Shown piece by piece: positions 12,031 to 23,120 of a stretch of 64,000 nt of DNA. Both the position numbers and the translations under genes were made by a program. Under the pieces are notes generated by a model that ran no database searches, was not told the origin of the DNA, and was given only the letters and a program-made list of their open reading frames with translations. The number at the start of each line of letters is the position of its first letter. Position 1 is the first letter of the stretch. Source of the DNA: Artemia franciscana (lineage: Eukaryota > Arthropoda > Branchiopoda > Anostraca > Artemiidae); contig NC_088867.1 in the NCBI RefSeq assembly GCF_032884065.1, positions 60,020,317 to 60,084,316 on the forward strand, read 5' to 3'.

Positions 12031-13910
12031 TTTGAACTGAAACTAAGGAGCAACATTAAAACTTAAAACGAACAGAAATCATTCCACAAAATAAAAACGA
12101 TCATGGTAGTGTTGTTTGTAAACTAGATTTTTTTTAAAAAACTAGCAAAGATTAATTTAAAAAAAACAAAGTTTTTCCGAGGGAAGTAAAGAGCGAAGTT
12201 GAAACTTAAAACGAACAAAAATTATTACTTCAAAGCCTGTCAAATATATATCAATAAAACTAGTGCAAATATCTCACTAAAGATATTACAAAACCAGACA
12301 GCTAATCTAGAAAAAAGAATTGAATCACTGGAGCTAAAACTAGATGATTTTGGCCAGGATTCGTTACTAGATAGCTTGGTATTTTACGGATTAAGGCAGC
12401 AACCCAACTTTAACCAGCAAACCACCATGGTCTGCCTTTTCAAACAGTTCGTGGTAACGAACTGTAGTAAGGAGCGACCCGGCTATATAGTAAACTAAAC
12501 TCTAAAAAACGAAATTTTGATACTAAAAGATACATCAAAAGAATTGGATTTTTATGCTGATTTTAAATATAAGAGTTTCATCAAATTTAGTCTTTGTCAT
12601 CTAAAGTTACGAGCCTGAGATAATTTGCCTTATTTTGGAAAATAGAGAGAAACACCCCCTAAAAGTCAAAGAATCTTAACGATCACACCATCAAAATTCA
12701 GCGTATCAGAGAACCCTACTGCAAAAGTTTCAAGCTTCTATCTACGAAAATGTGGAACTTCGTATTTTTGCCAGAAGTTCGATCGCGGGTGCGCGTTTAT
12801 TTGTTTTTTTGTTGTTTTTTGTTTTGTTTTTTTTCCCAGGGGTCACCGTGTCGACCGAGTGGTCCTAGAATGTCGCAAAAGGGCTCATTCTAACGGAAAT
12901 GAAAAGTTCTAGTGCCCTTTTCAAGTGACCAAAAAAATTGGAGGGCACCTAGGCCCCCTCCCACGCTCATTTTTTCCCAGAGTCAACGGAACAAAATTTT
13001 GAGATAGCCATTTTGTTCAATATAGTCGAAAACCAAAATAACTATGTATTTTGGATGACTTACTCCCCCACAGTCCCCGGGGAGGGGCTGCTACAGACTT
13101 TGACCAGTGTTTACATACAAAGTTACAGACTTTGACCAGTGTTTACATACAGTAATAGTTATTGGGAAGTGTACAGACATTTTTCAGGGAAATTATTTTG
13201 GTTTAGGGGGTTGAGGGGAGGGGGCTATGTGGGAGAATCTTTCCTTGGAGGAATATGCCATGGGGGAAGAGAAATTCAATGAAGGGGGCGCAGATTTTCT
13301 AGCATTATTATAAAAAAAAAAACAATGAAAAAATAAATATGCAAAAGTTTTTTCAACTGAAAGTAAGGAGCAGCATTAAAACTAAAAACGAACAGATTAT
13401 TACGCATATGAAGGGTTCATCTCCTCCTAAAAACCTCGCTCTTTACGCTAAAGTATTTTTAGTAATTTCAACTATTTATTTTACGGCCTTTCTGATTCAG
13501 AAGTCATTCTTCAAGAGTTGGGACAAAATTTAAGCTTTAGTGCAAAGAGTGAGGTATTAACGAGGGACAAATCCCCTCATATACATAATAAAAATATGTT
13601 GCCTCCTCCCCCACCCCTTTTTCTCAAAATCGCCTGATCAAAACTAAAAGGAAGCCATTTAGCTAAAAAAAAAGAAGTAATATGCAAATTTCATTTTAAT
13701 AATTTATGTGCGGAGAGCCAAAATCAAACATGCATTAATTAAAAAACGTTCAGAAAGTAAATAAAAAAAAACTAGTTTTGTTAACTTAAAGTAAGGAGCT
13801 ACATTAAAACTTAAAACGAACAGAAATTACTCCGTGCATGAAAGGGGTTGTTCCCTTCTTAACGCCCCGCTCTTTACGCTAAAGTTTTTTACTGTTTAAT
13901 AAAGTGGAAT
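12030..13910 (+). repeat. Dispersed repeat family A, copy 1
   Basis: This copy carries the block beginning AGTTCGTGGTAACGAACTG near 12447 and running through a T-rich tract (about 12805-12835), a CTAGTGCCCTTTT block, a GGAGGGGGCTATGTGGGAG block (about 13215), and a terminal AACTGAAAGTAAGGAGC / CGCTCTTTACGCTAAAG segment repeated at 13355 and 13790. The same blocks recur in order at 56695-58158 (plus) and inversely at 39040-39905 and 59040-59606. A 12-bp-class internal duplication (CAGACTTTGACCAGTGTTT) is visible at 13094-13150. No transposase is encoded, so it is non-autonomous. Frames within it are incidental. Confidence 0.8.
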
Positions 13911-13954
13911 TGAGAGACAGTTTCCTGAGGATATGAAAGTTATATCATAGGAAA

Positions 13955-14271
13955 CTGTACTTGAGAAAAAAGATCCATCTAAAGCTTCCGAAAAGTTTTA
14001 CGTCACTTTGAACCGAATTTATGACGGGATATACCCTGTGAAAACTGTCAAACTGAAAAACAATTCTCCTAGGAAACCAAAGGTTGATGGGGAATTTTTA
14101 TATATTACACAGCATAGAAATTATCTGTTTAAGCATTATACAGGTCAGCTGAATGAGGACAATCTTGCTCAGCTTATAGAATACAGAAATAAAACAAACT
14201 CTCTAAGGAGGAGAAAAATGAAAAATTATTATGCAACTAATTTTGAAGAAAATAAAAATGATATTCTTTGA
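13955..14271 (+). pseudogene. Non-LTR retrotransposon (LINE) fragment, linker before the RT domain
   Basis: A frame with ATG at 14008 encodes IYPVKTVKLK, then EYRNKTNSLRRRKMKNYY. This patterning is seen between the endonuclease and reverse transcriptase domains of LINE ORF2 proteins. It ends at a TGA at 14269-14271 with nothing recognisable after. Identification is by sequence style only, and the fragment is about 100 codons. Confidence 0.4.
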
Positions 14272-15125
14272 AGCTAAAGTGTGGTTTTGTTTTTATTTTT
14301 TGTTCACTGCTTTGTCGAAATTAAAACCCGTTTTCTCTTGCTTAATTTTTCGTAAATGGAAAAGCAGTGTGATCTAAGAAATTATTTAGTTAAGGCCTCT
14401 GGGTCTAATTGAAATGCTATAAGGTATGATGTTCTTGAAAAACAAGACGTTTGTTGTTTTTCTTCATATTTCCCCAAACAAAGTGAGTCTTTAGCTTCTT
14501 TTGTGTTCTGCTGCAGACGGAAAACAAAAGCTACTTCACTATTGTGGCGCATGCTAGCTTAAAGATATGATAATGTGATAACTGGGTTTCATTGATCACG
14601 ACGACAGGTATTATGAAAACACAGACACGGAGGGAAGCGAACACTACCGTTTATTGATTAACAGAGAATAATTTACATTACCAACTCGATTGAGAATGAA
14701 AGAATTACCCTCAACGACGATGTACGCGAGGTCCTTCGTTTTAAAAATAATATAATTAAAGCTAAAAATTTCAATTGAAAGGATCATGCGATTTTTGCAA
14801 ACTATGCACCCAGCTTCTCCCCAGATATTTGTATATTTATCAACAGTTTATTTGTGGAGCCCTCCAGAAATGGTAACACCAATGTTCCCGTCTACGAGTT
14901 CTAGAGAGAAAAACTATGGATAATAATGTTAACCATTACAATGTACGACACCTCCAGCATATCCCCCCGTAAACACTTTATATCTGGAACTTGCAGCAGC
15001 AAACCTGAGAGATTATTGATGGCTCATCGTTGGTGCCACAGGAGCCACTGGCGGTCCTAAGGGCTAAGGTAAGACCGTGTGCTAGAAACTCATACAGTTG
15101 ATATTTCTTTAGAGCGATGTTAATC
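14272..15125. other. Unidentified; no gene seen
   Basis: Contains a minus-strand CAATAAACGG (near 14648) and otherwise unique-looking sequence. It could include a fragment of another element, but I find no paired ends or coding motif. Confidence 0.3.
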
Positions 15126-15127
15126 AA

Positions 15128-15490
15128 GACTAGCAGAATAATACCAAGTACTAGATGTCATCAAGATACTAGAAATAAAGACGATTTTTATTGTAATTAT
15201 TTTAAAGAAGAATTGAATAACTTCACTAAATAGCCAACGCGTTTACTTTATTTGTTACGAAAAAATGTGAAGTTCGCCAAGTATATTAGTTCAAGACAAA
15301 TGGCATTCCTAAAAAAGAAGAAAAAATAACTCCATTTATTACTTACATCTAAGCAATTTTGCAAAATGAAAAATCATCTTTAAAATTCCAAGGACATCAA
15401 AATAATAACACCTTTTGCCTTCTAGCTCCATCTTAGGTCTATTTATACCTGAAAATCAGGATTTTCTGCGATTTTTCTTTTGATTGTTAC
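15128..15490 (+). repeat. Direct repeat, left copy (partner 17708-18105)
   Basis: Starts AAGACTAGCAGAATAAT and tracks 17708-18105 over about 370-400 bp with scattered substitutions, sharing GACGATTTTTATTG and CGCGTTTACTTTA blocks. The two copies flank about 2.2 kb of Maverick fragments. Confidence 0.8.
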
Positions 15491-15529
15491 AATTCTAACG
15501 GTTGTTACGATTTTTCTGTTTGGTTACGT

Positions 15530-15715
15530 AGACACTGATTTGTCGAAGTAAATTATGCAATACTCAATTTTCATAAGATATTCCATCAGTAAGACTTGGC
15601 ATTTCATTGTCAGATTTCTTGACTGCCACATGTAAATCTACAAATGTGAGAGACAAATCCACGAAATAATCGAAATAATTGATAGATGGGATTCCTTGAG
15701 TGGTAGATATGCCAT
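15530..15715 (-). pseudogene. Start of a second Maverick major capsid gene
   Basis: ATG at 15713-15715, directly after the basic-protein frame. The first residues MAYLPLKESH correspond to MTHLPHKASH at the left copy, so the two starts are homologous. An internal deletion of roughly 45 codons follows, then a DLSLTFVDLH segment and a VLHNLLRQI segment in another frame, with a TGA in between. The rest of the gene is missing, and the sequence runs into the direct repeat. Confidence 0.55.
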
Positions 15716-16010
15716 TTCAGTCTGGGAAAAGAGATCCTGTTTTGATCTAACAATTTTTTTCCTTGGTTTTTTCTTCTTTGACAAGAGTGATGTCTTTCGT
15801 TTCTGACCTAAGTAGAGACTGATGAGTGATGCAGTGTTTCTCAACCTTTTTAAACCTTTTCCGCTTTGTCGAGATTTCAATCGCTCGCCAAGGGATCGTG
15901 CACCGGACCTGTGATTTTCCGAAACACTTTTTTTTAATCCTTGCCAGAGCCCAAATCGTGTAGTGTAGAGGATGTAAAATCCATGGCAGCCGGTACAATA
16001 TATTTTTTAG
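15716..16010 (-). pseudogene. Small basic Maverick protein (right copy)
   Basis: Reads GFYILYTTRFGLWQGLKK near its N-terminus, then a Lys/Arg-rich C-terminal part (KKKKPRKKIVRSK) ending just before the capsid ATG. Frameshifted: the N-terminal part lies in the 15747-16055 frame and the tail in the 15638-15880 frame. Better preserved than the left copy. A DNA-condensing or capsid-interior role is a guess from composition and position. Confidence 0.55.
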
Positions 16011-16329
16011 CCAATTGTAGTGCAAGGCAAAACAGCTTAGCAAACCTAGTGCCAAGACAATAGCCCGACATTGATGAACAACCTTTGTAATAGTCTATTC
16101 CATGACCCATTTGTCTTGAACCGAGAAGAGAAATATAGCAATCAATATCAGGACAAACGAATGTATTTTTTCTATTAGATATCTTGCTATTGAAAGGGTC
16201 AAAAATGACAAGTAATTACAGCCAAATCATTTTGTTATTGCTAAAGGATCACCTAATTCAGTTCTTAATGTTAACTGTTAGAGTTCCAAATAGGAAGTGA
16301 TTACAGGGATATAATGAAGATGCTTTATA

Positions 16330-16930
16330 TTATATTGATGAATGTGATCTTGACTGGTTTTTCGTTAATAGAACACGTAGGAGGAGATCGTTGCTAAAGT
16401 CAACTCTCGATGTTTCAACGAATGAAGTGTAAATAAATGTAAAACTGTCCGAGAAGAAGCCAGGTGGATAGTCGGCGAAAATGACACGATCCATGCCACT
16501 GGTGGGTCCAGCACTTCTACCATTGATTAGATTCTGTTTAAAACCAAGAAAATCTCTCAGATTATTGTTGAGAATAACCCTCTCATTGTCAATGGGAGAA
16601 CTAATGCAGATGTGTACGACATAACTCATTCATACTATACCAAATTCCTCGTACGATAATGTGACAAAGGAATATTTACCCCAATTCATTGATTCTGTCA
16701 ATTTCTCGGCAACAAGTGGTCAATAATGTGGTCTAACTTTTATGTCATACGTGCGATCCTTTCTCAGGATATCGTATGTACTTTTGAGAATACAATCGAC
16801 AAGACCAACTTCATTCTCATCATCGAATTTGATGGTGGGAGATAATTTTGTCCAAAAACCACTTGATTTATTCAAATCATTGTATAGTGATCGAAGACAC
16901 TGGACATGAATGTCACATAGAAATCATTAG
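16330..16930 (-). pseudogene. Maverick minor capsid (penton-like) protein, frameshifted
   Basis: Fragments in order: DFYVTFMSS, then in another frame GFWTKLSPTIKF and NEVGLVDCIL, then a third segment, 16330-16629, with a DFLGF motif and a C-terminal IYTSFVETSRVD motif followed by LLLRVL. This order of motifs characterises the short capsid-associated protein found near the major capsid gene in Mavericks and adintovirus-like elements. Broken by at least two frameshifts. It follows the integrase C-terminus directly, consistent with element gene order. Confidence 0.55.
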
Positions 16931-16931
16931 G

Positions 16932-17245
16932 CATTGTATGTGTCTTCAACTGCTACCCAAGAATCAGAGTTATGTCCTAGCCAACGAAGAAGCAACTGTT
17001 TCTTGACCCTGTGCGTACGACTCATTAATATCTTTTCAATTTGATAGGTTTTACTATAATTTTTGTCTTTTTGAAGTTCAGTCATAAAAACCAACGAGAA
17101 TCTCTTTATCTTTGGTGTTTCGTAGAAGACACGTTACAGGTTTGGTGTCTAGGATTTTAGACACTTTAAAAAGTTCAGAAGATCATAAGTAATTCCCCTT
17201 TCCAAAAATGTTAGTAGTTCTATTAATTCGAACTGTATCACCAAC
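16932..17245 (-). pseudogene. Maverick integrase C-terminus: SH3-like segment plus chromodomain
   Basis: From 17245 down, KKFNVGDTVRINRT and FGKGNY mark the SH3-like DNA-binding segment, then KPVTCLLRNTKDKEI, then YQIEKILMSR, LLRWLGHNSDSWV, the shape of a chromodomain (17050-16932). Frameshifts and stops break it. In Mavericks the chromodomain sits at the integrase C-terminus and may guide targeting. The catalytic core that should precede it lies next door in opposite orientation. Confidence 0.65.
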
Positions 17246-17254
17246 ATTGAATTT

Positions 17255-17706
17255 TTTCTTCACAACCTTTTCTCATAGGCGTCACAATACACCCAACAAA
17301 TATATTATACTTGTAATTAGTGTCTTTAGTCGCTACCCATATGCCATTCCGTTGTGGAGAAAGAGAGGTGTTGAAGTTGTTAAAGCTATAGAAAGTATTC
17401 TTGACCAAGATTGATATGGAAAACTTCAAACGGATCGAGGTAGTGAATTTTTCAATCCACATGTAGAGAAGGTATTGTTGAAATATAATACAATGCTCTA
17501 TCATAGTCATAGACCTATAAAGGCTGCAATGGCCGCACGATTGATAAGAACTATTTGACTTTTAATTTCAAGATATTATACACTGAAAAATTCTGCTGCT
17601 TTTATTCAAGATTTATATAAAATTAGACAAATTTATAATCAACGCCCCCATCAATTTCTGTTCAACGTTAGCCCTCAGGAAGTTCATCGAGGATATCATG
17701 ATACAC
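17255..17706 (+). pseudogene. Maverick integrase catalytic core, inverted relative to its C-terminus
   Basis: Plus-strand frame 17208-17414 contains ILVISVFSRYPYAIPL and KRGVEVVKAIESIL. After an in-frame TGA near 17412 it continues with KLQTDRGSEFFNPHVEK (second catalytic Asp present), then a KAAMAARLIRT segment where the catalytic Glu is expected but Ala is found, then QRPHQFLFNVSPQEVHRG. The first catalytic Asp lies upstream of the breakpoint and is absent. The family catalyses DNA strand transfer. This copy cannot. Confidence 0.75.
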
Positions 17707-17707
17707 T

Positions 17708-18105
17708 TAAGACTAGCAGAATAATGCCAAGTACTAGATGTCACCAAGATAATAAAAATAATGACGATTTTTATTGTTATTATTTTAAAGAAGGATTCAA
17801 TAATTTCACTAATTAGTCTACGCGTTTACTTTAACTATTACGAAAAAAACTTGAAGTTGGCCAAGCATAAAAGTTCAAGACAAGCAGAATCCATAAATTT
17901 GGCTTTCCTTAAAAAAAAGGGAAAAAAAGAACTCTGTTTATTACTTACATCTACGTAATTTTGCAAAATGAAAAATCTTCTTCAAAATACCAAGGACATC
18001 AAAATAAAAACAATTTTTAAAGACATATTTTGCCTTCTGGCTCCATATTAGGTCTATTCATAGCTGAAAACAAGATTTTCTACGATTTTTCTTTTGGCTG
18101 TTACA
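17708..18105 (+). repeat. Direct repeat, right copy (partner 15128-15490)
   Basis: Begins immediately after the end of the integrase core remnant. Similarity to the left copy ends near 18105. It could be a duplicated element segment or a repeat that mediated rearrangement. Confidence 0.8.
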
Positions 18106-18109
18106 AGAA

Positions 18110-19340
18110 TATTTAGGTGAAAACCTTTGCGCAAAGCTTTTGTGGACAGTGTTGCCTTTCTGAATGGAGAAACAAAACAAAAATAAGAACTAATTCCGTA
18201 TATTCGACGATACTTTTCGCTTGTAAAACTTCAAACATAAGCAATTTTTTGATAAACAGAATGTAAATAACGCATTTTTTCCTGTTTAGGCAATGGGCGT
18301 GGACTGGGTGAATACCCTCGGGCAGGGTTGCTACCATGTTCAGTTCCTACAGGGCTACAACTGCCCAAATTAGCGTGCCAAACAGCGATTTTTGGTCCTA
18401 CAGTCAAAAAAAATTTTGCACCTGTCGCGGCTCACTCCACGACACACGAATGCACAGATTAAAATTCTAAAGTACTCAGAATATCTTTCCTGGGGGGTGG
18501 CTATTTTTAGCTAATGGCGAAGATGAAAATTTTTTTCAAGCAGAAGCACTGGTTTTCTTTTTACGACCCATGTCTGGTTAATTCAAACTTAGCACCAATC
18601 TTTCAAAGCGAACACAGCAAAAAGGCAATCCACGCTTTTTGGTCATCCCTTTGGTTTTTTTTCGAAATCCGCAGTATTTTGCTCAAGATAAAAAGGAAAA
18701 ATTGAAGCATGAAAGTGCGACAATTTGGTTATATAAGAGGAAAAATGCTATATTTTATGTAATATATGCTATATTGCTATACATGATGAAATAGTTCTAA
18801 AATAGCGTGCTACAAGAGGCAACCTTACCCTGAAGGTAAGCTCTTATCTTTCGATAAATTCTTTATTTGAATATGCGTCAAATATATATTTCACCTTTGA
18901 ATTGGTGCTATTCATCTAATTTAACAGATGTGCAACAAAAATTAAACAACAAAAGTTATATTGCCAGAATGAGAAGAAAATAAGAATTCTATTGAAACGA
19001 ATTAAATTTAAAAAATATTATAAAGCTATTTTAGTAAAGTTATTTATTTAGCATATATAAACACTTAAATACATATAGAAACAAATAGCTTTTAAGAAGG
19101 TCGATGTAATTCCATGAAGTTACTATATTCTGTCTTAGTTAAGAAGACTAGCAAAGGAATTTTGCAAAAAAATATCAAAACCAAATATCTCTTCATGAAC
19201 TAACCCTATCCTGATCGAGTGAGCTGCGTGGGGGAGGGGGGGCTTAACATCAGTTATTAATCAATGTAACAAAATAGCATAATTGGTAATGTAAACATTT
19301 AACTTAATTTAAAACACAAAAACAATAAACATTGTCTTGT
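18110..19340. other. No gene seen
   Basis: Frames at 18113-18337 (minus) and 18514-18705 (plus) have no recognisable domain. G-rich tracts occur near 18489 and 19231. Probably old repeat sequence. Confidence 0.4.
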
Positions 19341-19369
19341 TTCACGGAAAAGCATGCGGCGCACCGCAC

Positions 19370-20215
19370 ACCTCAAGGCCCAAGACCTGCAGTCCTTCTG
19401 TTTCTACTGGTGATAAATTACGTTCTTTCAGAAATTGAGGATCGATTTAAATACGTTGGTGACTCATTCATCCTGCTAAAATACCTAATACACAAACACT
19501 AAGTCGCTCTGCATTTCAGTTGTTACCTCAAACCGACTTGTGTCGGCTAGTGTGACACATACAGCTTCAAATTAACGAAAATAAAACAAAAGTGATGAGG
19601 TTCAACCCTTTAAAACGTGATCTCTCCTGTCCTGAACTATAGTACCCAGTTAACTGAACCGCAGTTATACTTGGTGGCACTTTTAGCTCAGACTGCTGCT
19701 TTAGCCCACATGTTGTAAACTTAATAAAGAAAAGAAATTACGCCTTAAGATCGTTGGTTACTTTCGGCAACTGGGTTATCCTGCAATGCAACTCAAACTG
19801 GCATACCTATGTTATGCCTGGCCACTACTTGCGTACGCATGTTCGGTCGAGGCCCTCAAGCGCAAAATACAGAATATCTCAGTAGTGACATGGAAACTGT
19901 ATGGAAACGCGCTGCAAGAATCATACTCGGTCCAAATTAAAATATTTTGATAATTTGCTCTCAAGTCGCTAAAAATACCCTCTCTCCCTGAGCGCAGGTA
20001 TGAACTCATCCTCAATTTTAAACCCTTTCTATTGGGAATCGGAAGCATCGTTTATTGCTTCCACCTCCTTCCACAAAGAGTCTGCTTAACCGATGCAGGA
20101 ATGAAATCAAACCATTCAGGTGGCGTACCCGTCGCTTTATGAACTCTTGTGTATTCAATCGTTCGCAATTTCTTCACCTTTTGATTTATTGATGTTGTAC
20201 AAAGTAGTGTAATTT
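19370..20215 (+). pseudogene. LINE reverse transcriptase C-terminal part, heavily frameshifted
   Basis: Fragments in order on the plus strand: NKTKVMRFNP, GGTFSSDCCFSPHV, KKRNYALRSLVTFG, LAYLCYAWPLLAYAC, KRAARIILG, LPERRYELILNF. This is the thumb and C-terminal region of a jockey/CR1-type non-LTR reverse transcriptase. The order holds across at least three frames, so it is a dead copy with many indels. Upstream RT motifs including the active site were not found. Confidence 0.7.
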
Positions 20216-20219
20216 AGTT

Positions 20220-22130
20220 GCGGCCTAGGCCAAAATTAGGAAACATTAAATGAATCTTGAATTTAACTTAACGAACACTTGACCATGCTAAAACAAATCT
20301 TACGAGCCTGTCACCATCAACTTTATCGAAGTATATTGACAACGTTAAGATGCTCTTGCAGGCCATTCAATTAGTGTTTAATTAGCCAATTAATTATCGT
20401 GTAACATTAATTATAGTGTTAATTAGCCAAGTGTTTAAACTTGAATAATTTTAACAATAGCCATATTAATGCACAGCTTAGATTTTTACCTAATTAAATG
20501 ATATGCACAATTCTTTCCAATGTATGCATAATTCCTTCCTATTTAGTAACTAGATGTTAAGATTACATTCTTAAATAAAGTTACAGTAATCGTTAAAGCT
20601 TTCTGAAGCGCCAGGATTTTTTCCTTTTTTGCCTAATTTCTGCTGATTTCTCACGCATGTTCCCTATTTTCAAACTGTGTGCCCGCTCAGTAATAAAATT
20701 GTGTTATAGTAAATGGAAGTCTTTTTCGTTAAAAACTAAGTTCCAAGCTTTTATCATTTTTTTAAGCCGTATATGGCTGTGAAAGCTTCCACTTCGTCGA
20801 TCTAAAGAATCAAATTTAATTTTTAATGTCTTTGGTACTTTAAACTATCATAATTAGCGAGTTGAACATTTCACGCAAACTTAAGAAGTTAAGACAGAAA
20901 CGAGTGGTAGTCCGTGGGTTTTAGTGGCAGAAACCGTGGCTTTTTTGCATGTCATGGACGAAGCATTCTTAGTAATTTTTTGAGGATTTCTTGTTTATAT
21001 TTCATCGCACTCTTTTTTCTTCTTAATTCTTTTTCTGCACGAAAGGGTACGCAAAAGCACACGATGGCTGGCCATATCCGCACATCCAACTTTCTGGCTG
21101 AAAGGACATGAAACGGAGATCAGCACAACCTCGTAATTCTGAGAAAATCGCAGAGTTGAACAATGTAGAACAATTTTCTACAGAAAACCGGCTTGAGACC
21201 TTAAGATATCTTTGAAAATTGTCGTTTATTTTGCAAATTACCATTTTAGTTCAAAATTATCTACTTTTTACCCACATATCTTCTAAAAGTTTGCACTTCG
21301 GCCCGGAAAGACCAAATTTCCCTTTGCATAGGGGATAGCAGTAGCCCCCTAGATTTAAAAAAAATACCTTTTGGATATCTTCATTGAAAAAAACGGATTT
21401 TTTTTGTCCTTTGTGATGACGGAATTGTGATTCAACATTTTGGAAAAATAAATTATTGACAGCAACGCGGCTTTTAGGCATAAAATGGAGTTAGGATTAT
21501 AAGTGATTTTTAAGGATTGCTTATTTATTTATTCATATTTTTTCGTATTCTTTTTTCATTTTTTGTGGTGTGCATTTTTTGTTGGTTTCGTTTTTTGCAA
21601 CAAACGGGACACAAAGACTTCAACTTCTCTGCCATTTACTATGTTTAAAATTAGGTATCTTCCGTATTGTGTTTATTCAATAAAAAAGTTTAAGTATAAT
21701 AATTTGCTTTATTTTTAACAAATGTCTACAAAGATTGTTAAAAGGGAGAAGAAACTGTGGTTCTTGGCAAATACCCAACCTTTAGGTAGGATCCAGTGAG
21801 AAAACTGGTCTAATCTAAGACCTTAAATTAACTAGAGTTTATATGTTAGCAATATTACCATAATAAACCCAATACAGGTTTGATTTCCCGTGGATGGCAA
21901 ACGGGCTTCATATCTTCAACACTAACTGTTAAAGAATTAGCTTTTAAGTAATTTATACTTATATATAAACGAATACTAGTAATTAACATCAAAATAATAA
22001 GACTAGATATTTATGGAAATTATCAACATTGACTTTTAAAGTGCCTCTGCTCTTGCGCAAATGAACATTCAAGAGTCATTTTTCCCCATCTCCTTTTCCA
22101 TGCATCGGATTTGCATCCACATTTGGACAA
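20220..22130. other. No gene seen
   Basis: AT-rich, with a short local repeat TTAATTAGCCAA at about 20380-20430. Frames on both strands are short and composition-driven. I see no splice-bounded coding exon or RNA gene. Confidence 0.4.
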
Positions 22131-22134
22131 AATT

Positions 22135-22275
22135 TACAATGTGCTTGTAAACAACATTGTGTTTGTAAACACTGGAATGTGTTTGTAAACACTGTGTTTG
22201 TAAACAACATTGTGTTGTAAACACATTGTAAACAATGTGTTTGTAAACACATTTACAATGTGTTTGTAAAAACAA
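22135..22275. repeat. Cluster of seven exact GTAAACA motifs in ~100 bp
   Basis: GTAAACA begins at 22147, 22165, 22185, 22200, 22217, 22228 and 22243, usually within TGTTTGTAAACA. An eighth degraded copy follows near 22267. Spacing varies from 11 to 20 bp, so this is a degenerate minisatellite at best. The motif is the forkhead-box core. It lies about 1.7 kb beyond the aPKC stop codon. Regulatory use is speculative. Confidence 0.8.
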
Positions 22276-22957
22276 TGAAACAACGCATGGACATGATTAT
22301 GGGTCTTTAGTTCTGATGCTTAAAAGTCAACTTTAGGTTTAAATTCCAGAATTGTTTACAATAGTTTATTCTCCTTATTCTATGCAGCGCGGTCGACGAA
22401 CCACCACGAAGGTCCTTCCACCTTTTAGAAGTAGTTTGTAGAACAGTTACCATGGCAGATGCGGGCAATCAAGGGATTGCCTTCATCAAGATATATTGTC
22501 TTCTTCAAGATACGAATAATATGTTTACAAATGATGTTTAGTAATATGTTGAAATTTGCCCTGTTTTATGGGAGAAAGGACGGTTAATAAGAACACAAAA
22601 GTTTTTTTTTTATTTTTGCATCCCGGTGATGTCTTGGAATCACCTGCAGAAGATGAACACTGAAACAAATTGTATGGAATATTTTCCATCAAATAGGAGA
22701 CAATGTCGGCAGAGATGAGAGTGACTCAACTAAAAAAGGCATCAATCAGAATAAGATATCCAGCATTAAGCCTGTAATAAATTATGAACAAATTCCAAAA
22801 CTAGACTGGAGAAAACAGCGTTTGGAACGTATTTTTTCGCAGAGGAAGGGTTCAAAGACATTTCCTAATGGTGTAAAGGGGTCTGTTTGCACCATCGCCA
22901 CCTCTTCGTCCCCGAACTGTGTGGAAACATGTCATAAGTAAGAATTTAAATTAAATT

Positions 22958-23075
22958 AGAACTTCATGGGAGAGTGATGCTTTGAATAGATTGGTGTGGA
23001 GGAAGAGTGTGCGCAGCTGTGCTGGTCTCAGGCGGCTTGATACTACACTGAGTTGTTAGTAGTAGTAGTAGCAGT
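22958..23075 (+). mobile_element. LINE 3' end fragment with (TAG)n tail
   Basis: Matches the last ~115 bp of the LINE at 28311-29275, including GCAGCTGTGCTGGTCTCAGG and the terminal run of TAG triplets. Only the 3' end is present, as expected of 5'-truncated LINE insertion. Confidence 0.75.
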
Positions 23076-23120
23076 GAATGATAAACATTTTTGATGTACC
23101 CAGAGACATTCTATAAGTTT

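Larger units (their letters stand above)
9238..17706 (-). mobile_element. Maverick/Polinton remnant(s), heavily rearranged
   Basis: Hallmark genes of this virus-like self-synthesising DNA transposon family are present as fragments. Minus strand, from 17245 down: integrase C-terminus with chromodomain, minor capsid-like, basic protein, and the start of a major capsid gene. After an interruption come a second basic protein, a second major capsid gene and an adenain-type protease. The integrase core is on the plus strand at 17255-17706. Every gene has stops or frameshifts, and a dispersed repeat and a LINE fragment lie inside. Two capsid starts mean either two nested elements or an internal duplication. 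No polymerase B or packaging ATPase was recognised, and terminal repeats were not identified. Confidence 0.75.

Noticed and set aside
14272..15125. Possible solo LTR
   Set aside because: A minus-strand AATAAA-like word is present, but no TG...CA ends, primer site or flanking duplication could be found.
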